A stretch of DNA of 64,000 nt from Adiantum capillus-veneris (GCA_014529385.2 CM043962.1:35927598-35991597), one strand, 5' to 3'; shown: positions 35,271 through 48,163, counted from the stretch's first letter. Numbers and translations: made by a program. Notes: generated from the sequence alone by a model not told the origin.

Positions 35271-35975
35271 GTTAAAACTAAGTATTAAACTTTGACCATT
35301 TTCTTCCCGAATTGCCAAAAAGCTAGTTTTAGACACCCCTAAATGAAAATGGTTTAGGGTGGCCTTAAACAACGTTTTTTCAAAGACTTAAACTAAAGGG
35401 TTGCCGAAGAGTAATGAAAATTTCTTATGGCTTGAAGTGCCTGAGTATGTGAAAACAAGCCTAGGTTTTCCACAAGGCAAAATGTGACAAAAAAGAACTG
35501 TTCTCTTATGACATAATAAGAACATTGAAAACTTAGGATTGACCATGTGGCCTAAACTTTGGCAAGTGAAGTGGTGGCCAAGTTTCTTCGCACAGTGTGC
35601 ACTTGGTCCTATATGTGTTGACCACTTGGCTAAATCTAGGACCATAAGGCCAAACCTTTGGCACCTTAAATATAGTATGTGACATAATCTAGAAGTGCTT
35701 TAGTAAATTAGTAGTATAGTTATTATGTTAAATATTTATATTATATTTAAGTATATGCTAAATATAATTTATGTTCAAAATTTCACTAATGAAGAATGTT
35801 CCCATTTATCACTCCAGATGCGGGATCTTAGGGCAATGCCACAATGGGGTGCATCCGACGAGGCAGCGCTTCCACGTGAGGTTTGGGGGTAGCGCTCTTG
35901 ATGGGGATGTGGAATATAGCGCTCTCGATAGCGGGGCTTGGGAGGCTGATTTTGGGATATTGTTTCGGCCTAGGT
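35271..35975. other. Unassigned sequence grading into GC-rich repeats
   Basis: AT-rich to about 35,800, then increasingly GC-rich with decayed GTAGCGCTC copies at about 35,888 and 35,920 that lead into the minisatellite. No gene seen. Confidence 0.4.
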
Positions 35976-36088
35976 CCTGGGGTAGCGCCCCAAGCGGGGT
36001 CAAGGGGCAGCGCCCCAGGCGGGGTCCGGGGTAGCGCCCCGGGTGGGGTCAAGGGGCGGCACCCACGTGGGGCTAGGGGCAACGCCCA
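35976..36088. repeat. GC-rich minisatellite of GGTAGCGCCCC ... GGGGTC units
   Basis: About four units of 27-29 bp, each a self-complementary GGGG(T/C)AGCGCCCC core followed by GCGGGGTC. It stands out sharply from AT-rich flanks. Open frames across it read GSAPGGVRGSAPGG-like peptides and are artefacts. Confidence 0.9.
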
Positions 36089-37392
36089 TAGATTTTTAAA
36101 AAAAAAGTGAATTCCTAGTATAGAGTTATGCATGTTTTGCATCTTTTCAACCATGATTTCTTTAATTTTGGTCGTGTGAATTGGTTAATGTTTTATACTG
36201 CTTTTGTTTTTTTTTTAATCCTATGATAAAACGTGGACTTGTAGCTTACATGGCATTCTAATAAACCCTATGAAGATTAGGCACAGAGAGAGCACATGAG
36301 CAACGCACACAGAGAAAGCAGACAAGCATCAAATACAGAGAAAGCGCATGCGGATCGCACATAGTTGGAGTATACGCGCGCATAGAGCAGCAAACCCGGC
36401 ATCGTACGCAACACACAGGTGGAGCGCACAGGATTGACAGTTCATGCACAAGATCAAGAAACAACATCGTACACAACACTTTCCAGAAGGGCAGTATCGG
36501 GCATAGCTTCTTCTCAGGAGACATTGCACACCTCACAAATAGAGGAAAAACAGGTATTTCTCTCTCTCACTCTTTGTCTTTCTCCATATAGAGAAGATGG
36601 TTCGCTGAAACTCTTTCTTACACACACACTCTCTCGTTAAAAGACAGAGATACATAGTTTAAAATTATTTCCGCGCACATAGACATATTCCCACACATCG
36701 TCTTCCTCTCTTCCACATACATAACCACAATAAAATCTATTATCTTGTTGTCTCTCTCTTGAAACTACATGCACATATTCCCACACATCGTCTTCCTCTC
36801 TTCCACATACATAAACACAGTTGGTTGGTTTGTATCCAAGTTTATGCTAGTATATGCCTCGCTTGTAGAGTGTGGTTGATGCACTTTGTGTTTTGGCTTA
36901 CAAGATTGTTTTCCAAGTTTCCGGAGTTGAGATTTGGGGCAGCTCTAGATGCTTGATTTTGGATTTTGCGCATGATTTGCTCATGGTTTTGAGCATGTTT
37001 ATGGCATGTATGGTTATTATGGTTAGATAGCCAAATACTGTCGAAACTCTGCCGGATTTTTCTTTCGAGTTTATTTGTTTATGCGCATGATTTGCAATCG
37101 TGTTTTGATGCATTTGGCACTTAGTGGTTGCTTTGCCATAGTGTTTTGGCATCACATTGTGAGAGTGTTTGCTCACCGGATTATGTCATTTGATATACAT
37201 GTGGTAATCTCTTCAGGAGGGAGATTGTTGATGATAGTTTCATCGATTACCACATAGTGCTCTTGGATTAGAGCAGGTGTTTTGGCATCATTTGAGCGGT
37301 TTTGCTCATTTTGTTTCGTTACATTGATCGCCATATTTGTTGACACTTCTCTTAGACAACTTATGCCAGCTTATGTTGTATTTTGATAGTAC
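36089..37392. other. Unassigned sequence with a 42-bp direct repeat
   Basis: A 42-bp block starting ACATATTCCCACACATCG occurs at 36,683-36,724 and again at 36,773-36,814. Purine-rich GAGAGCGCA runs fill 36,280-36,480. This region should hold the 5' LTR and leader of the plus-strand copia derivative that follows, but no copy of its 3' LTR or a tRNA-Met primer site could be found. Confidence 0.5.
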
Positions 37393-37469
37393 TTGGTGTA
37401 TGAGTTAGCCAGGCTTTGGCTATTGTCACTTGATCGATTTGTGCTTGGTCTTGTCACAGGTTCTCGCCA

Positions 37470-37860
37470 TGGATTTGGCATGTACGTCATTGTCAAGGTT
37501 GTGCTTTTCCATAAAAAGTTTGATGGTTGGAAAGCAGGTATGCATGATGCATCGACTCAGTTGGGCCAAGTGTTGCCACTACAGGGCATGGATGCTAGGC
37601 CAGAGTCTATGACTGACACTGAGTGGGAGGACTTGGATGCGCTTGCACATTCGATGATCATGTTACACCTTGGTGAGTCTGTCTATCGCATTGGTTTGGA
37701 TGCATGTACAACTAGAGAGTTATGGAAAAGATTGTGCAATGCTTTTGGCACAAATGAGTCTAGAGAGATGCCTACAGTCAAAGGACGATCTCACAGACAT
37801 AGAGATGTTATGTGTTGGCATTGTGGTCGTACAAGGCATGTACGTATGCATTGTTTTTGA
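37470..37860 (+). pseudogene. Copia element 3 Gag, middle deleted
   Basis: The frame reads VLFHKKFDGWKAGMHDASTQ, MDARPESMTDTEWEDLDAL and MIMLHLGESVYRIG, then RELWKRLCNAFG, the N-terminal half of copia Gag. It then passes at once to CWHCGRTRHVRMHC, a zinc knuckle (CX2CX4HX4C intact). The capsid segment normally between them is missing. A stop follows the knuckle. The same N-terminal form is seen in copia element 4 (DEWNEMDELALSTIMLTLAE). Confidence 0.8.
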
Positions 37861-37961
37861 TGGATGAGACAGCACAGGAGGGATTCTATCACTTTGGATG
37901 ATGTGGGAGCAGATGTAGTGTATGTGACTACGCATGACGGAGATGGGTCGCCTTTGCTTCC

Positions 37962-38306
37962 ATGTTTACTCTTGACTTTCTTATGTCGGTTTTTGCCAAC
38001 ACATTACCTTCGCATTGGATACTAGATGTGAGTACTAGATTTCACGTCACACCGAGTCGTGAGTGGTTTAGCACATATGCTAGTGGTATGATTGGACATG
38101 TCTGTCTAGCTGATGGTTTAGTGCATGACATAGTTGGTGCAAGAGATGTTAGACTATCGTTTCCGAGTGGTGCATCATACGTGTTGTGAGATGTACGCCA
38201 TGTGCCAAGTCTATCGCAGAGCTTGATCTCTGTGAGTCAGTTACGAGACGGCGGATGCCAGGTAGTGCTGGATGAGCACAGTTTCAGATTGCATCGTGGA
38301 CAGTAG
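37962..38306 (+). pseudogene. Copia element 3 protease-like and pre-integrase block
   Basis: Reads LPSHWILDVSTRFHVTPSRE, where family members have LDSGAS: the catalytic Gly position is lost (DVS). Then LADGLVHDIVGARDVRLSFP, a stop, DVRHVPSLSQSLISVSQLRD and FRLHRGQ. No HHCC zinc region follows. Confidence 0.8.
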
Positions 38307-38368
38307 TCATAACGAGAGGTGCTAGTATTGGCACAATCCATGCGATGCGAGTACACCACGTATGAGAC

Positions 38369-38449
38369 GGCACAGTCTTTGTGAGTACGCAGCCTGCAGA
38401 GAGAAGAGGCACAGTCTTTGTGAGTACACAGCCTGCAAAGAGAAGAGGC
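38369..38449. repeat. Two-copy tandem repeat, about 40-bp unit
   Basis: CACAGTCTTTGTGAGTACGC then CAGCCTGCAGAGAGAAGAGG occurs twice in a row with two base differences. It lies at the point where integrase and reverse transcriptase are missing, so it may mark the deletion scar. Confidence 0.8.
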
Positions 38450-38516
38450 ACGTCTCCTTTGCGGATAGGTTGTATGATGCTCCAGTTTGTGAGTATGTTG
38501 AGCCAGTTGTGCAGGC

Positions 38517-39077
38517 ATGTCATTCATGGATATGATGACATATATGGACGGCTTGAGTGTTGAGGATTCAACTGTGATTCAGTCATTCATGGATATGCTT
38601 AGGCCAGAGGCTGATGTATGTGAGTTAGAGCTAGGCATTGCTCTTACCACACAAGGTTCAGGACAAACAGATGCTCTTGGTGTGCATGTGACATGCGATG
38701 AACACGAGGATGGATTCCAGGGATCGGAGTTTGGGTGTCAGGGCGATTTCCAAGAGTGGAGTTCTAAACCAGATTTGACTGAGATGGTCAAATTGGTAGA
38801 TATTGCTAGGATTGCATCAGCATTTGGGAGTCTCATGTACGAGATATTGATCTTGAGACCCGAGATTGCATTTGCAGTAGGTGCATTAGCAGTGGAAGCA
38901 GTTAGTCGTGCAGTGACTGACGTTGGCCTTGAGCATAGGGGTACTTTGCAGCATATGGTGAGATACCTGCAGGATGTGTGCGGCTTTGGTGGGGAGTATG
39001 GTGTCGATCGCTCTATAATTACTCTACAATTAGAGCTGGATGCACACAGATTGAGTGAGCTAGTGGGCGTTGGCTGA
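38517..39077 (+). pseudogene. Copia element 3 RNase H-proximal fragment
   Basis: An open frame of 186 codons. The recognisable part, ASAFGSLMYEILILRPEIAF then LQHMVRYLQDVCG, matches the copia linker before RNase H (family form AVGSLMYAM...RPDIAFA...VLRYLK). The RNase H catalytic motifs (DSDWAG, EAEY) are absent. The frame ends SELVGVG and stop, the usual C-terminus of the related full-length element (QLGVG). The acidic N-terminal 90 residues are not recognised. Confidence 0.7.
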
Positions 39078-39160
39078 GGTCATACTTGTGATGGCCTTGT
39101 ACAGGTTTTGTACGGTTTTCTTTTCTCTCTCACGGCCACATTGGCCTTTACGTAGGAGGT

Positions 39161-39337
39161 TGTTGGGGTAAAGCCCCATGTGGCCGATTAGGCCAGGTGC
39201 TCGTCCACTATACTTATGCATTATGTATATAATAGAATAAGGGGGCTCACCTGTAGAGAGTGAGTTTTAGCCCCTGCAAACACAAGGTCTCCTCTTCTCC
39301 TCTCTTCTCCATTGCTACACACTCTCCCGCTCGTGCA
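39161..39337 (+). repeat. Copia element 3, 3' LTR
   Basis: Preceded by the purine run GTAGGAGGT. Starts TGTTGGGGTAAAGCCCCATG and probably ends CGTGCA at 39,337. The start resembles the LTR of copia element 4 (TGTTGGGGTATAAAGTCC on the minus strand at 59,201), which also has GGGAGGT before it. The right edge is where satellite sequence begins. Confidence 0.7.
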
Positions 39338-42178
39338 CTTCATGGAGGGGTGGGGATCTAGGTGATTTCCCTACCCCTATAATGTCTCATGGCCATCCGC
39401 TCCCAATTCGTCGATATAGGATGGCACAATCGCCATTTTTTTCATTTTGGCTTCTCTAAGGGCCCAATAGTCAAAAACTGGCGATTGTGCCACCGTGTAA
39501 CCCGTTGAGATGGATTGCGATGGCCATGAAACTTTGCAAGGGTGGAGATTTAGGTGATTTCTATGCCCTTGCAAAGAATCATGGCCATCCTCTCCCGTCT
39601 CGTCAGTCTAGGGTGGCACTTGTGCCAATTTTTTTGTTTTGGCTTCGCTAAGGACCCAATGGTAAAAAATTGACGATTGTGCCATGGTAGACCGTCGAGA
39701 CGGATTGTGATGCCCATGAACCTTTGAAGGGGTAGGTATTTGGGTGTTTTCCTTGCCCCTGCAATGTTTCATGGCCATCCACTCTCGTCTCGTCCGTCTA
39801 GGGTGGCACAATCGCCAATTTTTTGTTTTGACTTTGCTAAGGGAGTAATGGTAAAAAACTAGCAATTGTGGCACAGTATACCAGCGAGATGGATTTCGTT
39901 GTCCATGAAACTTTGTAGGCATGGGGATTTAAGTGATTTTTATTCCCGTGCAAAGTTTCATGGCCATCCGCTCCCATCTCGTCGGTCACAATCGCCATTT
40001 TTTTCATTTTGGCTTCGCTAAGGGCCCAATGGTAAACAACTGGAGATTGTTCCACCGTAGACCGTCGAGACGGATTGTGATGCTTATAAAACTTTGCAAG
40101 GTCGGGAATCTAAGTACTTCCCTTTACCCCATGATTTTTGAGGGCCATTCACTCCCGTCTCATCCATCTAGGGTGGCACAATCGCCAATTTTTTGTTTTG
40201 ACTTCCTTAAGGGCCAAATGGTCAAAAGTTGGCAATGGTGCCACCGTAGCCCATCGAGATGGATTGCGATCGCCATGAAACTTTGAAGGGGCAAGGATTT
40301 AGGTGCTTTCCCTACCCCTGCAATGTTTCATGGCCATCCACTCCCGTCTCATCGGTTTAGGGTGGCACAATCGCCAATTTTTTCGTTTTGGCTTCGCTAA
40401 GGGCCCAATGGTTAAAAACTGGCGATTATGCCACCATAGCCTGTTGAGAGGGATTGTGTTGCCCATGAAACTTTGCAGGGATGGGGATTTAGGTGATTTC
40501 CCCACCCCTACAAAGATTCATGGCCATCCAGTCCGGTCTTGTCGGTCTACGGTGGCACAATCACCAATTTTTTTGTTCTGGCTTTGCTAAGGACCCAATA
40601 GTAAAAAAATGGCAATTGTGCCTCAGTAGACCGTCGAGACAGATTGCGTTGCCCATGAAAATTTGTAGGGGTGGGGATTTAAGATCTTTCCCTACCCATG
40701 CAAAGTTTCATGGCCATCCGCTCCCGTCTCACCGGTCTAGGGTGGAACAATCGCCAATTTTTCATTTTGGCTTTACTAAGGGCCCATTGGTAAAAAACTA
40801 GAGATTGTGCCACCATAGACCATCGGGATGGATTGCAATGCCCATGAAACTTTGCACGGTTGGGGATTTAGGTGCTTTTCCTCCCATGCATGTTTCATGG
40901 CCATCCTCTACTGTCTCGTCCGTCTAGGGTGGCACAATCAGAAATTTTATCGTTTTGGCTTCACTAAGGGCCTAATCATAAAACTGGTAATTGTGCCACT
41001 GTAGACCATCGAGACAGATTGCGTTGCCCATGAAACTTTGTAGGTGTAGGGATTTAAGTGCCCGTGTAAAGTTTCATGGGGCCACCCGCTCTCGTCTTGT
41101 CCGTCTAGGGTGGCACAATCACCATGTTTCATTTTGGCTTTGCCAAGGGCCCAATGGTAAAAAAGTTGGTGATTTTGCCACTGTGGACCGTTGAGATGGA
41201 TTGCGATGCCCATGAAACTTTGCAAGAGTGGGGATTTAGCTGCTTTCCCTACCCCTATAATATTTGAGGGCCATTCGCTCCCGTCTCGTCCGCCTAGGGT
41301 GGCACAATTGCCAATTTTTTTGTTTTGGCTTCACTAAGGGTTTAATGGTAAAAGACTAGCGATTGTGCCATCGTAACCCATCGAGATGGATTGCGATAGC
41401 CATGAAACTTTGCAGAGGTGGGGATTTGGGTTCCTTTTGTGCCCTTGTAAATATTCAAGGCCATCCGATCTCGTCTCGTCGGTCTAGGGTGGCATAATCA
41501 CCAATTTTTTCATTTTGGCTTTGCTAAGGGTCTAATGGTAAAAAACAGGCGATTGTGCCACTGTACCCAACGAGATGGATTGTGATGCCCATGAAACTTT
41601 GCACTAGCAAAGATTTAGGTGCTTTCACCACCCCTACAAAGATTCATGGCCATCCGCTCCCGTCTCTTCGGTCTATGGTGGCACAATCGTCATTTTTTTT
41701 GTTTTGGCTTCGCTTAGGGCCCAATGGTAAAAAACTGGCGATTGTGCCACCATAACTCGTCGAGATGGATTGTGATGCCTATGAAACTTTGCAAGGGCAA
41801 GTAATTAGGTGCTTTTCCCACCCCTGCAAAGTTTCATGGCCATCGGCTCCCATCTCGTCGGTCTAGGATGGCACTTGTGCAGATTTTTTCGTTTTGGCTT
41901 CACGAAGGACCCAATGGTAAAAAATTGGTGATTGTGCCATCATAGATCGTCGATACGGATTACGATACCCATGAAACTTTGAAGGGGGAGGTATTTAGGT
42001 TCTTTTATTGCCCCTACAATGTTTCATGGCCATCCGGTCCCGTCTTGTCCGTTCAGGGTGGCACAATCGCCAATTTTTTGTTTTGGCTTTGCTAAGGGCC
42101 TAGTGGTAAAAAACTGGCAATTGTGCCATAGTAGACCGTTGTGACCAATTGCGTTGCCCATGAAACTTTGTAGGAGGC
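39338..42178. repeat. Palindromic satellite array, forward block (about 15 units)
   Basis: Units of about 180-192 bp. TTCATGGCCATCC recurs near 39,386, 39,577, 39,767, 39,957, 40,136, 40,327, 40,519, 40,707, 40,887 and onward. Each unit is an inverted repeat: arms of about 55 bp (CATGGCCATCCGCTCCC, GTCTCGTCGGTCTA, GGTGGCACAATCGCCA) return as TGGCGATTGTGCCACC, TAGACCGTCGAGACGG, ATGCCCATGAAACTTTG. The loop is TTTTGGCTTCGCTAAGGGCC. A second, smaller inverted repeat (GCAGGGGTGGGG ... CCCTACCCCTGC) joins units. Frames of 60-117 codons in this block exist because the unit length is often a multiple of three. They are not genes. Confidence 0.95.
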
Positions 42179-45100
42179 CCTTACAAATTACCATGGGCAT
42201 TCCAATCGTATTGACGGTCTACCGTAGCACAATCGCGAGTTTTTGACCATTAGGCCCTTAGCGAAGCCAAAACAACAAAAAATGGTGATTGTGCCACCGT
42301 AGACGGATGAGATGGGAGCCGAATGGCCCTGAAACATTCTAGGGGCACGAAAAGCACCTAAATCCCCACCCCTAAAAAGTTTCATGGGCATCGTAATCCG
42401 TCTTCACGGTCTACGGTGGCACAATCGCCAGTTTTTTACCATTGGGCCCTTAGCGAAGCCAAAACAAAAAAATTGGCACAAGTACCACCCTAGACCAAGG
42501 AGACGGGAGCAGATGGCCATGAAACTTTGCAAGGGCGGGGAAAGTTTTGACCATTGGGTAGCTCCCGTCTCGTCGGTCTAGGGTGCCACCCTAGACCGAC
42601 GAGACGGGAGCTAATGTCCATGAAACTTTGGAGGGACAGAAAAAGAGCTTAAATCCCTGCCCATGCAAAGTTTCATGGGAAATGCAATCTGTCTCGACAG
42701 TTTACAGTGGCACAACCGCTAGTTTTTGACCATTGGATCCTTAATGAAGCCAAAACAAAAATTGGTGATTGTGCCACGCTAGACCGATGATACGGGAGCG
42801 GATGGCCATGAAACATTGCAAGGATAGGAAAAGCACCTAAATCCCCATGTTTACAAAGTTTCATGGGCATCACAATCCGTCTCGATGATCTATGGTGGCA
42901 CAATTGCTAGTTTTTTTACCATTGGGCCCTTAACGAAGCCAAAACAAAAAAATTGGCGATTGTGCCACCTTAGACCGACAAGACGGGAGAGGATGGCCAT
43001 GAATATCTATAGTGGCATGAAAAGCACCTAAAGACCATCTTTTAAAAAGTTTCATGGGCATCACAATCCGTCTCAACGTGCTACTGTGGCACAATTGTAA
43101 ATTTTTAACCATTGGGACCTTAGCGAAGTCAAAACAAAAAAATTTGCACAAGTGCCACCCGAGACCAACGAGACGGGAGCGGATGTCCATGAAACTTTTC
43201 AGGGTGGGGAAAACACCTAGATTCCCATCCCTACAAAGTTTCATAGGCATCGCAATCCGTCTCGATGAGCTACGGCGGCACAATCAACAGTTTTTTACCA
43301 TTGGCGATTGTGCCATCATAGACTGATGAGATGGGAGCGGATGGCGATGAATCTTTGTAGGGGTGGGGAAAGCATCTTAATCCCTGCTGGTGCAAAGTAT
43401 CATGGGCATCGCAATCCGTCTTGACGGGCTACGTTGGCACAATCGCTAGTTTTTTACCATTGGGCTCTTCGCGAAGCCAAAACAAAAAGAATGGCGATTG
43501 TGCCACCCTAGACCGTCGAGACGGGAGCGGATGGCCATGAATCTTTGTAGGGGTGAGAAAAGCATCTAAATCCCTGTTGGTGCAAAGTTTCATGGGCATT
43601 ACAATCCGTCTCGTTGGGCTACGTTGGCACAATCGCCAGTTTTTTACCATTGGGCTCTTAGTGAAGCCAAAACGAAAAGAATGGAGATTGTGCCACCCTA
43701 AACCATCGAGACGGGAGCGGATAGCCATGAATCTTTGCAGGGGCACGGAAAGCACCTAAATACCCACCTTTGCAAAGTTTCATGGCCATCGCAATCCATA
43801 TCGATGGGTTACGGTGACACAATCGCTGGTTTTTTACCATTGGGCTCTTAGGGAAGCCAAAACGAAAAAAGTGGCGATTGTGCCACCATAGACCGACAAA
43901 CCGGGAGTGGATGGCCATGAAACATTGCAGGGGTAGGGAAAGCATCTAAATCCCCACCCGTGCAAAATTTCATGGACAACATAATCTGTCTCGACGGGCT
44001 ACGGTGGCACAATCGCCAGTTTTTTACCATAGGACCCTTAGCGAAGCCAAAACAAAAAAAATGGCGATTGTGCCAGCGTAGATCGACCAGACAGGAGTGG
44101 ATGTCCATGAAACTTTGCACGGGTAGGGAAAGCACCTAGATCCCCACCCCTACAAAGTTTCATGGGCAATGCAATTTGTCGCGACGGTTTATTGTGGCAC
44201 AATTACCAATTTTCGACCATTAGGCCCTTAGCAAAGTCAAAACAAGAAAATTGTTAATTGTGCCACCCTAGACGCACTAGACGGGAGCGGATGGCCATGA
44301 AACTTTGCACGGGCAGGGAAAGCACCTAGATCCCCACTCCTACAAAGTTTCATGGGCAATGAAATTTGTCTCGATGGTCTACTCTGACATAACTACCAAT
44401 TTTGGACCATTAGGCCATTAGCGAAGCCAAAACGAGAAAATTGGTGATTCTGCCATCCTAGACGGACGAGACGGGAGCAAGATAGACATGAAAGATTGCA
44501 AGGGCAGGGAAAGCACCTAAATACCCACCCCTGCAAAGTTTCATGGGCATCGCCATCCGTCTCGCCCAGCTACGATGGAAGAATCACCATTTTTTGACCA
44601 TTAGGCCCTTAACAAAGCCAAAAAGACAAAAAATTTTATTGTGCCACCCTAGACAGACGAGACAGGAGCAGATGTCCATGTAAAATTGCAGGGGTAGTGG
44701 AAGCACCTAAATCCCCACACTTGTAAAGTTTCATGGGCATCATTATCTGTCTCGACGGTCTACAATGGCACAATCGCCAGGTTTTTACCATTGGGTCCTT
44801 AGCGAAGCCAAAAAAAAATTTTGGCACAAGTGCCACCCTAGACCGACGATACAGGAGCGGATGGTCATGAAACTTTGCATGGGTAGGGAAGAACCTAAAT
44901 CCCGGCCCTTGCAAAGTTTCATGGTCATCGCAATTTGTCTCGACGGGCTACGGTGGCACAATTGCCAGTTTTTTACCATTGGGCCCTTAGTGAAGCCAAG
45001 ACAAAAAGTTTCATGATTGTGACATCCTGGACTGACAAAGCGGGAGCGGATGGCCATGAATCTTTCTAGAGGTGGGATTATCACCTAAATCCCCGCCCTT

Positions 45101-48100
45101 GCAAAGTTTCATGGGCAACGCAATCCGTCTCCATGGGCTACGGTGGCACAATCGCCAAACTTTTACCATTGGGCCATGAGCAAAGCCAAAACAAAAAAAT
45201 TGGCGATTGTGACACCCTAGACCGACGAGACAGGAGCGGATGGCCATGAAACATTGGAAGGGCAAGGAAAGTACGGAAATCCCTGCCCCTCAAAAGTTTC
45301 ATGGCCATCGCAATCCTTCTCGACGAGCTACAGTAACACAATTGCCAGGTTTTAACCATTGGACCTTTAGGGTAGGCAAAATGAAAAATGCACAATTGTC
45401 ATGTTTTTACCATTGGACCTTTAGGGTAGGCAAAATGAAAAAAAATCGCGATTGTGCCACCTTAGACCGAGAAAACGTGAGCGGATGGCCATGAAACATT
45501 GTAGGGGTAGGGAAAACACCTAAACCCCCACCCATGGAAAGTTTAATGGGCAACACACTCTATTTCGACTGGCTAGGGTGGTACAATCACCAGTTTTTTA
45601 CCATTGGACCCTTCGCGATGCCAAAACAAAAAAATTGGCGATTGTGCCACCCTATATCGACGAGACGAGAGTGGATGGCCATGAAACATTGCAAGGGCAC
45701 AAAAACCATCTAAATCCCCACCCTTGCAAAGTTTCATGGGCATCGCAATCCTCTCGAGGGTCTACGGTGGCACAATCGCCAGTTTTTTACCATTGGGCCC
45801 TTAGCGAAAGCCAAAACAAAAAAATTGGCGATTGTGCCACCCTAGACTGACGAGACATGAGCGGATGGCCATTGAACTTTGTAGAGGTAGGGAAAGCACC
45901 TAAATCACTGCCGCAGCAAAGTTGCATGGGTATCGCAATCCATCTCGATGGGCTATGGTGGCACAATCGTCAGTTTTTTACCATTGCGCCCTTAGCCAAG
46001 CCAAAACGAAAAAATTGGCGATTGTGCCACCCTAAACCGACGAGACGGGAACGAATGGCCATGAAACTTTGCAAAGGCATGGAAAAGTTTCGTGGGCATT
46101 CCAATCCATATCGACGGTCGACCGTGGCACGATCGTCAGTTTTTTATCATTAGGCCCTTAGCGAAGCCAAAACAAAAAAATGGAGATTGTGCCACTGTAT
46201 ATGGATAAGACGAGAGCCGAATGACCTTGAAAAATTGTAGGGGCACGGAAAACCCTAAATCCCCACCCCTGTAAAGTTTATTGGGCATCGCAATCCGTCT
46301 TAATGGTCTACGGTGGCACAATTGCAAGTTTTTTACTATTGGGCCCTTAGCGAAGCCAAAACGGCCCTAGCCAAGCCAAAATGCAAAAATTGGCGATTGT
46401 GCCACCCTAGACCCACAAGATGAGAGTGGATGGCCATGGGGCATCAAAAGAACTTAAATTGTACCCCTTGAAAATTTTCATGGGCATCTAAATCCGTCTC
46501 AATGGTCTACTATGGCACAATTGCCAGTTTTTGACCAATAGGTCCTTAGCGAAGCCAAAACGAAAAAATTAGCGATTGTGCCACCCTAGACAAACGAGAC
46601 GGAAGCGAAGGGCTCTGAAGCATTGCAAGGGTATGGAAAGCACCTAGATCCCCACCCTTATAAATTTTCATGGGCATATCAATCCGTCTTGACGGTCTAT
46701 AGTGGCACAATCATATGTTTTTTACCATTAGGCCCTTAGCGAAGCCAAAATAAAAAAATTGGCAATTGTGCCACCTTAGACCGACAAGACGGGAGCGGAT
46801 GGCCATAGAACTTTTCACAAGATGGGAAAGCACTTAAATCCCCACCCCTACAAGATTTAATGGGCAACGCATTCCGTCTTGACGATCTACTGTGGCACAA
46901 TTGCCAGTTTTTTACCATTAGCCCTTAGCAAAACCAAAATTAAAAAATTGGTGATTGTGCTACCCTAGACGGACAAGACGGGAGTGGATGGCCATGAAAC
47001 ATTGCAAGCGTAGGGAAAGCACCTAAATCCCCACCCCTGCAAAGTTTCATGGGCATTGCAATCTGCCCCGACAGTCTACGGTGGCACAATCGTAAGTTTT
47101 TTACCATTGGGCCCTTACCAATCCAAAATGGAAAACTTGGCACAAGTGCCACCCTAGACTGACAAGATGGAAGCCGATAGCCATGAAAGTTTGCAGGGGT
47201 GGGGAAGCACCTAAATATTTGCCCTTGCAAAGTTTCATGGGCATCTCCATCCGTCTCGCCGAGCTACGATGGCAGAATTGCCAGTTTTTCACCATTAGGG
47301 CCTTAGGAAAGCCAAAACGACAAAGTTTGCTATTGTGCCACCCTAGACGGACGAGACAGGAGCGGATGGCCATGAAAAATTACAGGGGCAGGGAAAGCAC
47401 CTAAATCCCCACCCTTGCAAAGTTTCATGGGCATCGTTATCCGGCTCAATGGTCTACAGTGGCACAATCGCAAGTTTTTTACCATTGGGTCCTTAGTGAA
47501 GCCAAAACAAAAAAATTGGCACGAGTGCCACCCTAGACCCACGGGACGGGAGCGGATGGCCATTAAACTTTGTAGGGGTAGGGAAGCACCTAAATCTCGG
47601 CCCTTGCAAAGTTTCATGGGTATCACAATCCGTCTCGACGAGCTATGGTGGCACAATCGCCAATTTTTTACCATTGGGCCCTTAGCGAAGCCAAAACGAA
47701 AAAATTTACGATTGTGCCATCCTAAACTAACAAAGCGGGAGAAGATGGCCATGAATCTTTGCAGAGGAAAAAATCACTTAAATCCCTACCCCTGCAAAGT
47801 TTCATGGGCAACGCAATCCGTCTCCACGGGCTACGGTGGCACAATTGTTAATTTTTTACCATTGGGCCATTAGCAAAGCCAAAACGAAAAAATTGGCGAT
47901 TGTGACACCCTAGACCGACGAGACGGGAGAGGATGGCCATGAAACATTGCAAGGGTAGGGAAAGTACCTAAATCCCTGCCCCTCCAAAGTTTCATGGCCA
48001 TCGCAATCCTTCTTGATGGGCTACGGTGGCACAATTGCCAGTTTTTGACCATTGGGCCCTTAAGGTAGGCAAAACAAAAAAATTCGCGATTGTGCCACCT

Positions 48101-48163
48101 TAGACCGAGAAAACGTGAGCAGATGGCCATGAAACATTGCAGGGGTAGGGAAAGCACCTAAAT
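42179..48163. repeat. Palindromic satellite array, reversed block (about 32 units)
   Basis: The same unit in the opposite orientation, shown by the loop now reading GGGCCCTTAGCGAAGCCAAA on the plus strand. The reversal lies near 42,178. Units differ from one another by roughly 10-20% by eye, with small local duplications (45,366-45,440; 46,340-46,375) and a fold-back junction at 42,559-42,613. A 2.85-kb copia element interrupts the array at 48,164. Confidence 0.95.
42559..42613. repeat. Near-perfect 55-bp palindrome within the array
   Basis: TAGCTCCCGTCTCGTCGG TCTAGGGTG is followed by its exact reverse complement, sharing only one central base. It joins two right-hand arms of the satellite unit head to head, unlike any other junction in the array. 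Confidence 0.95.

Larger units (their letters stand above)
37393..39337 (+). mobile_element. Copia element 3: internally deleted derivative
   Basis: Contains part of Gag, a protease-like block, a short RNase H-proximal block and a 3' LTR, but no integrase or reverse transcriptase core. The 2.85-kb element at 48.2-51.0 kb has the same gene content and the same odd C-terminus (SELVGVG here, SEPVGIG there), so both belong to one deleted family. The 3' LTR abuts the satellite array directly. No 5' LTR or target duplication was found. Confidence 0.75.

Noticed and set aside
35771-36110. CpG-island promoter
   Set aside because: The GC-rich block is a minisatellite and no gene follows on either strand.
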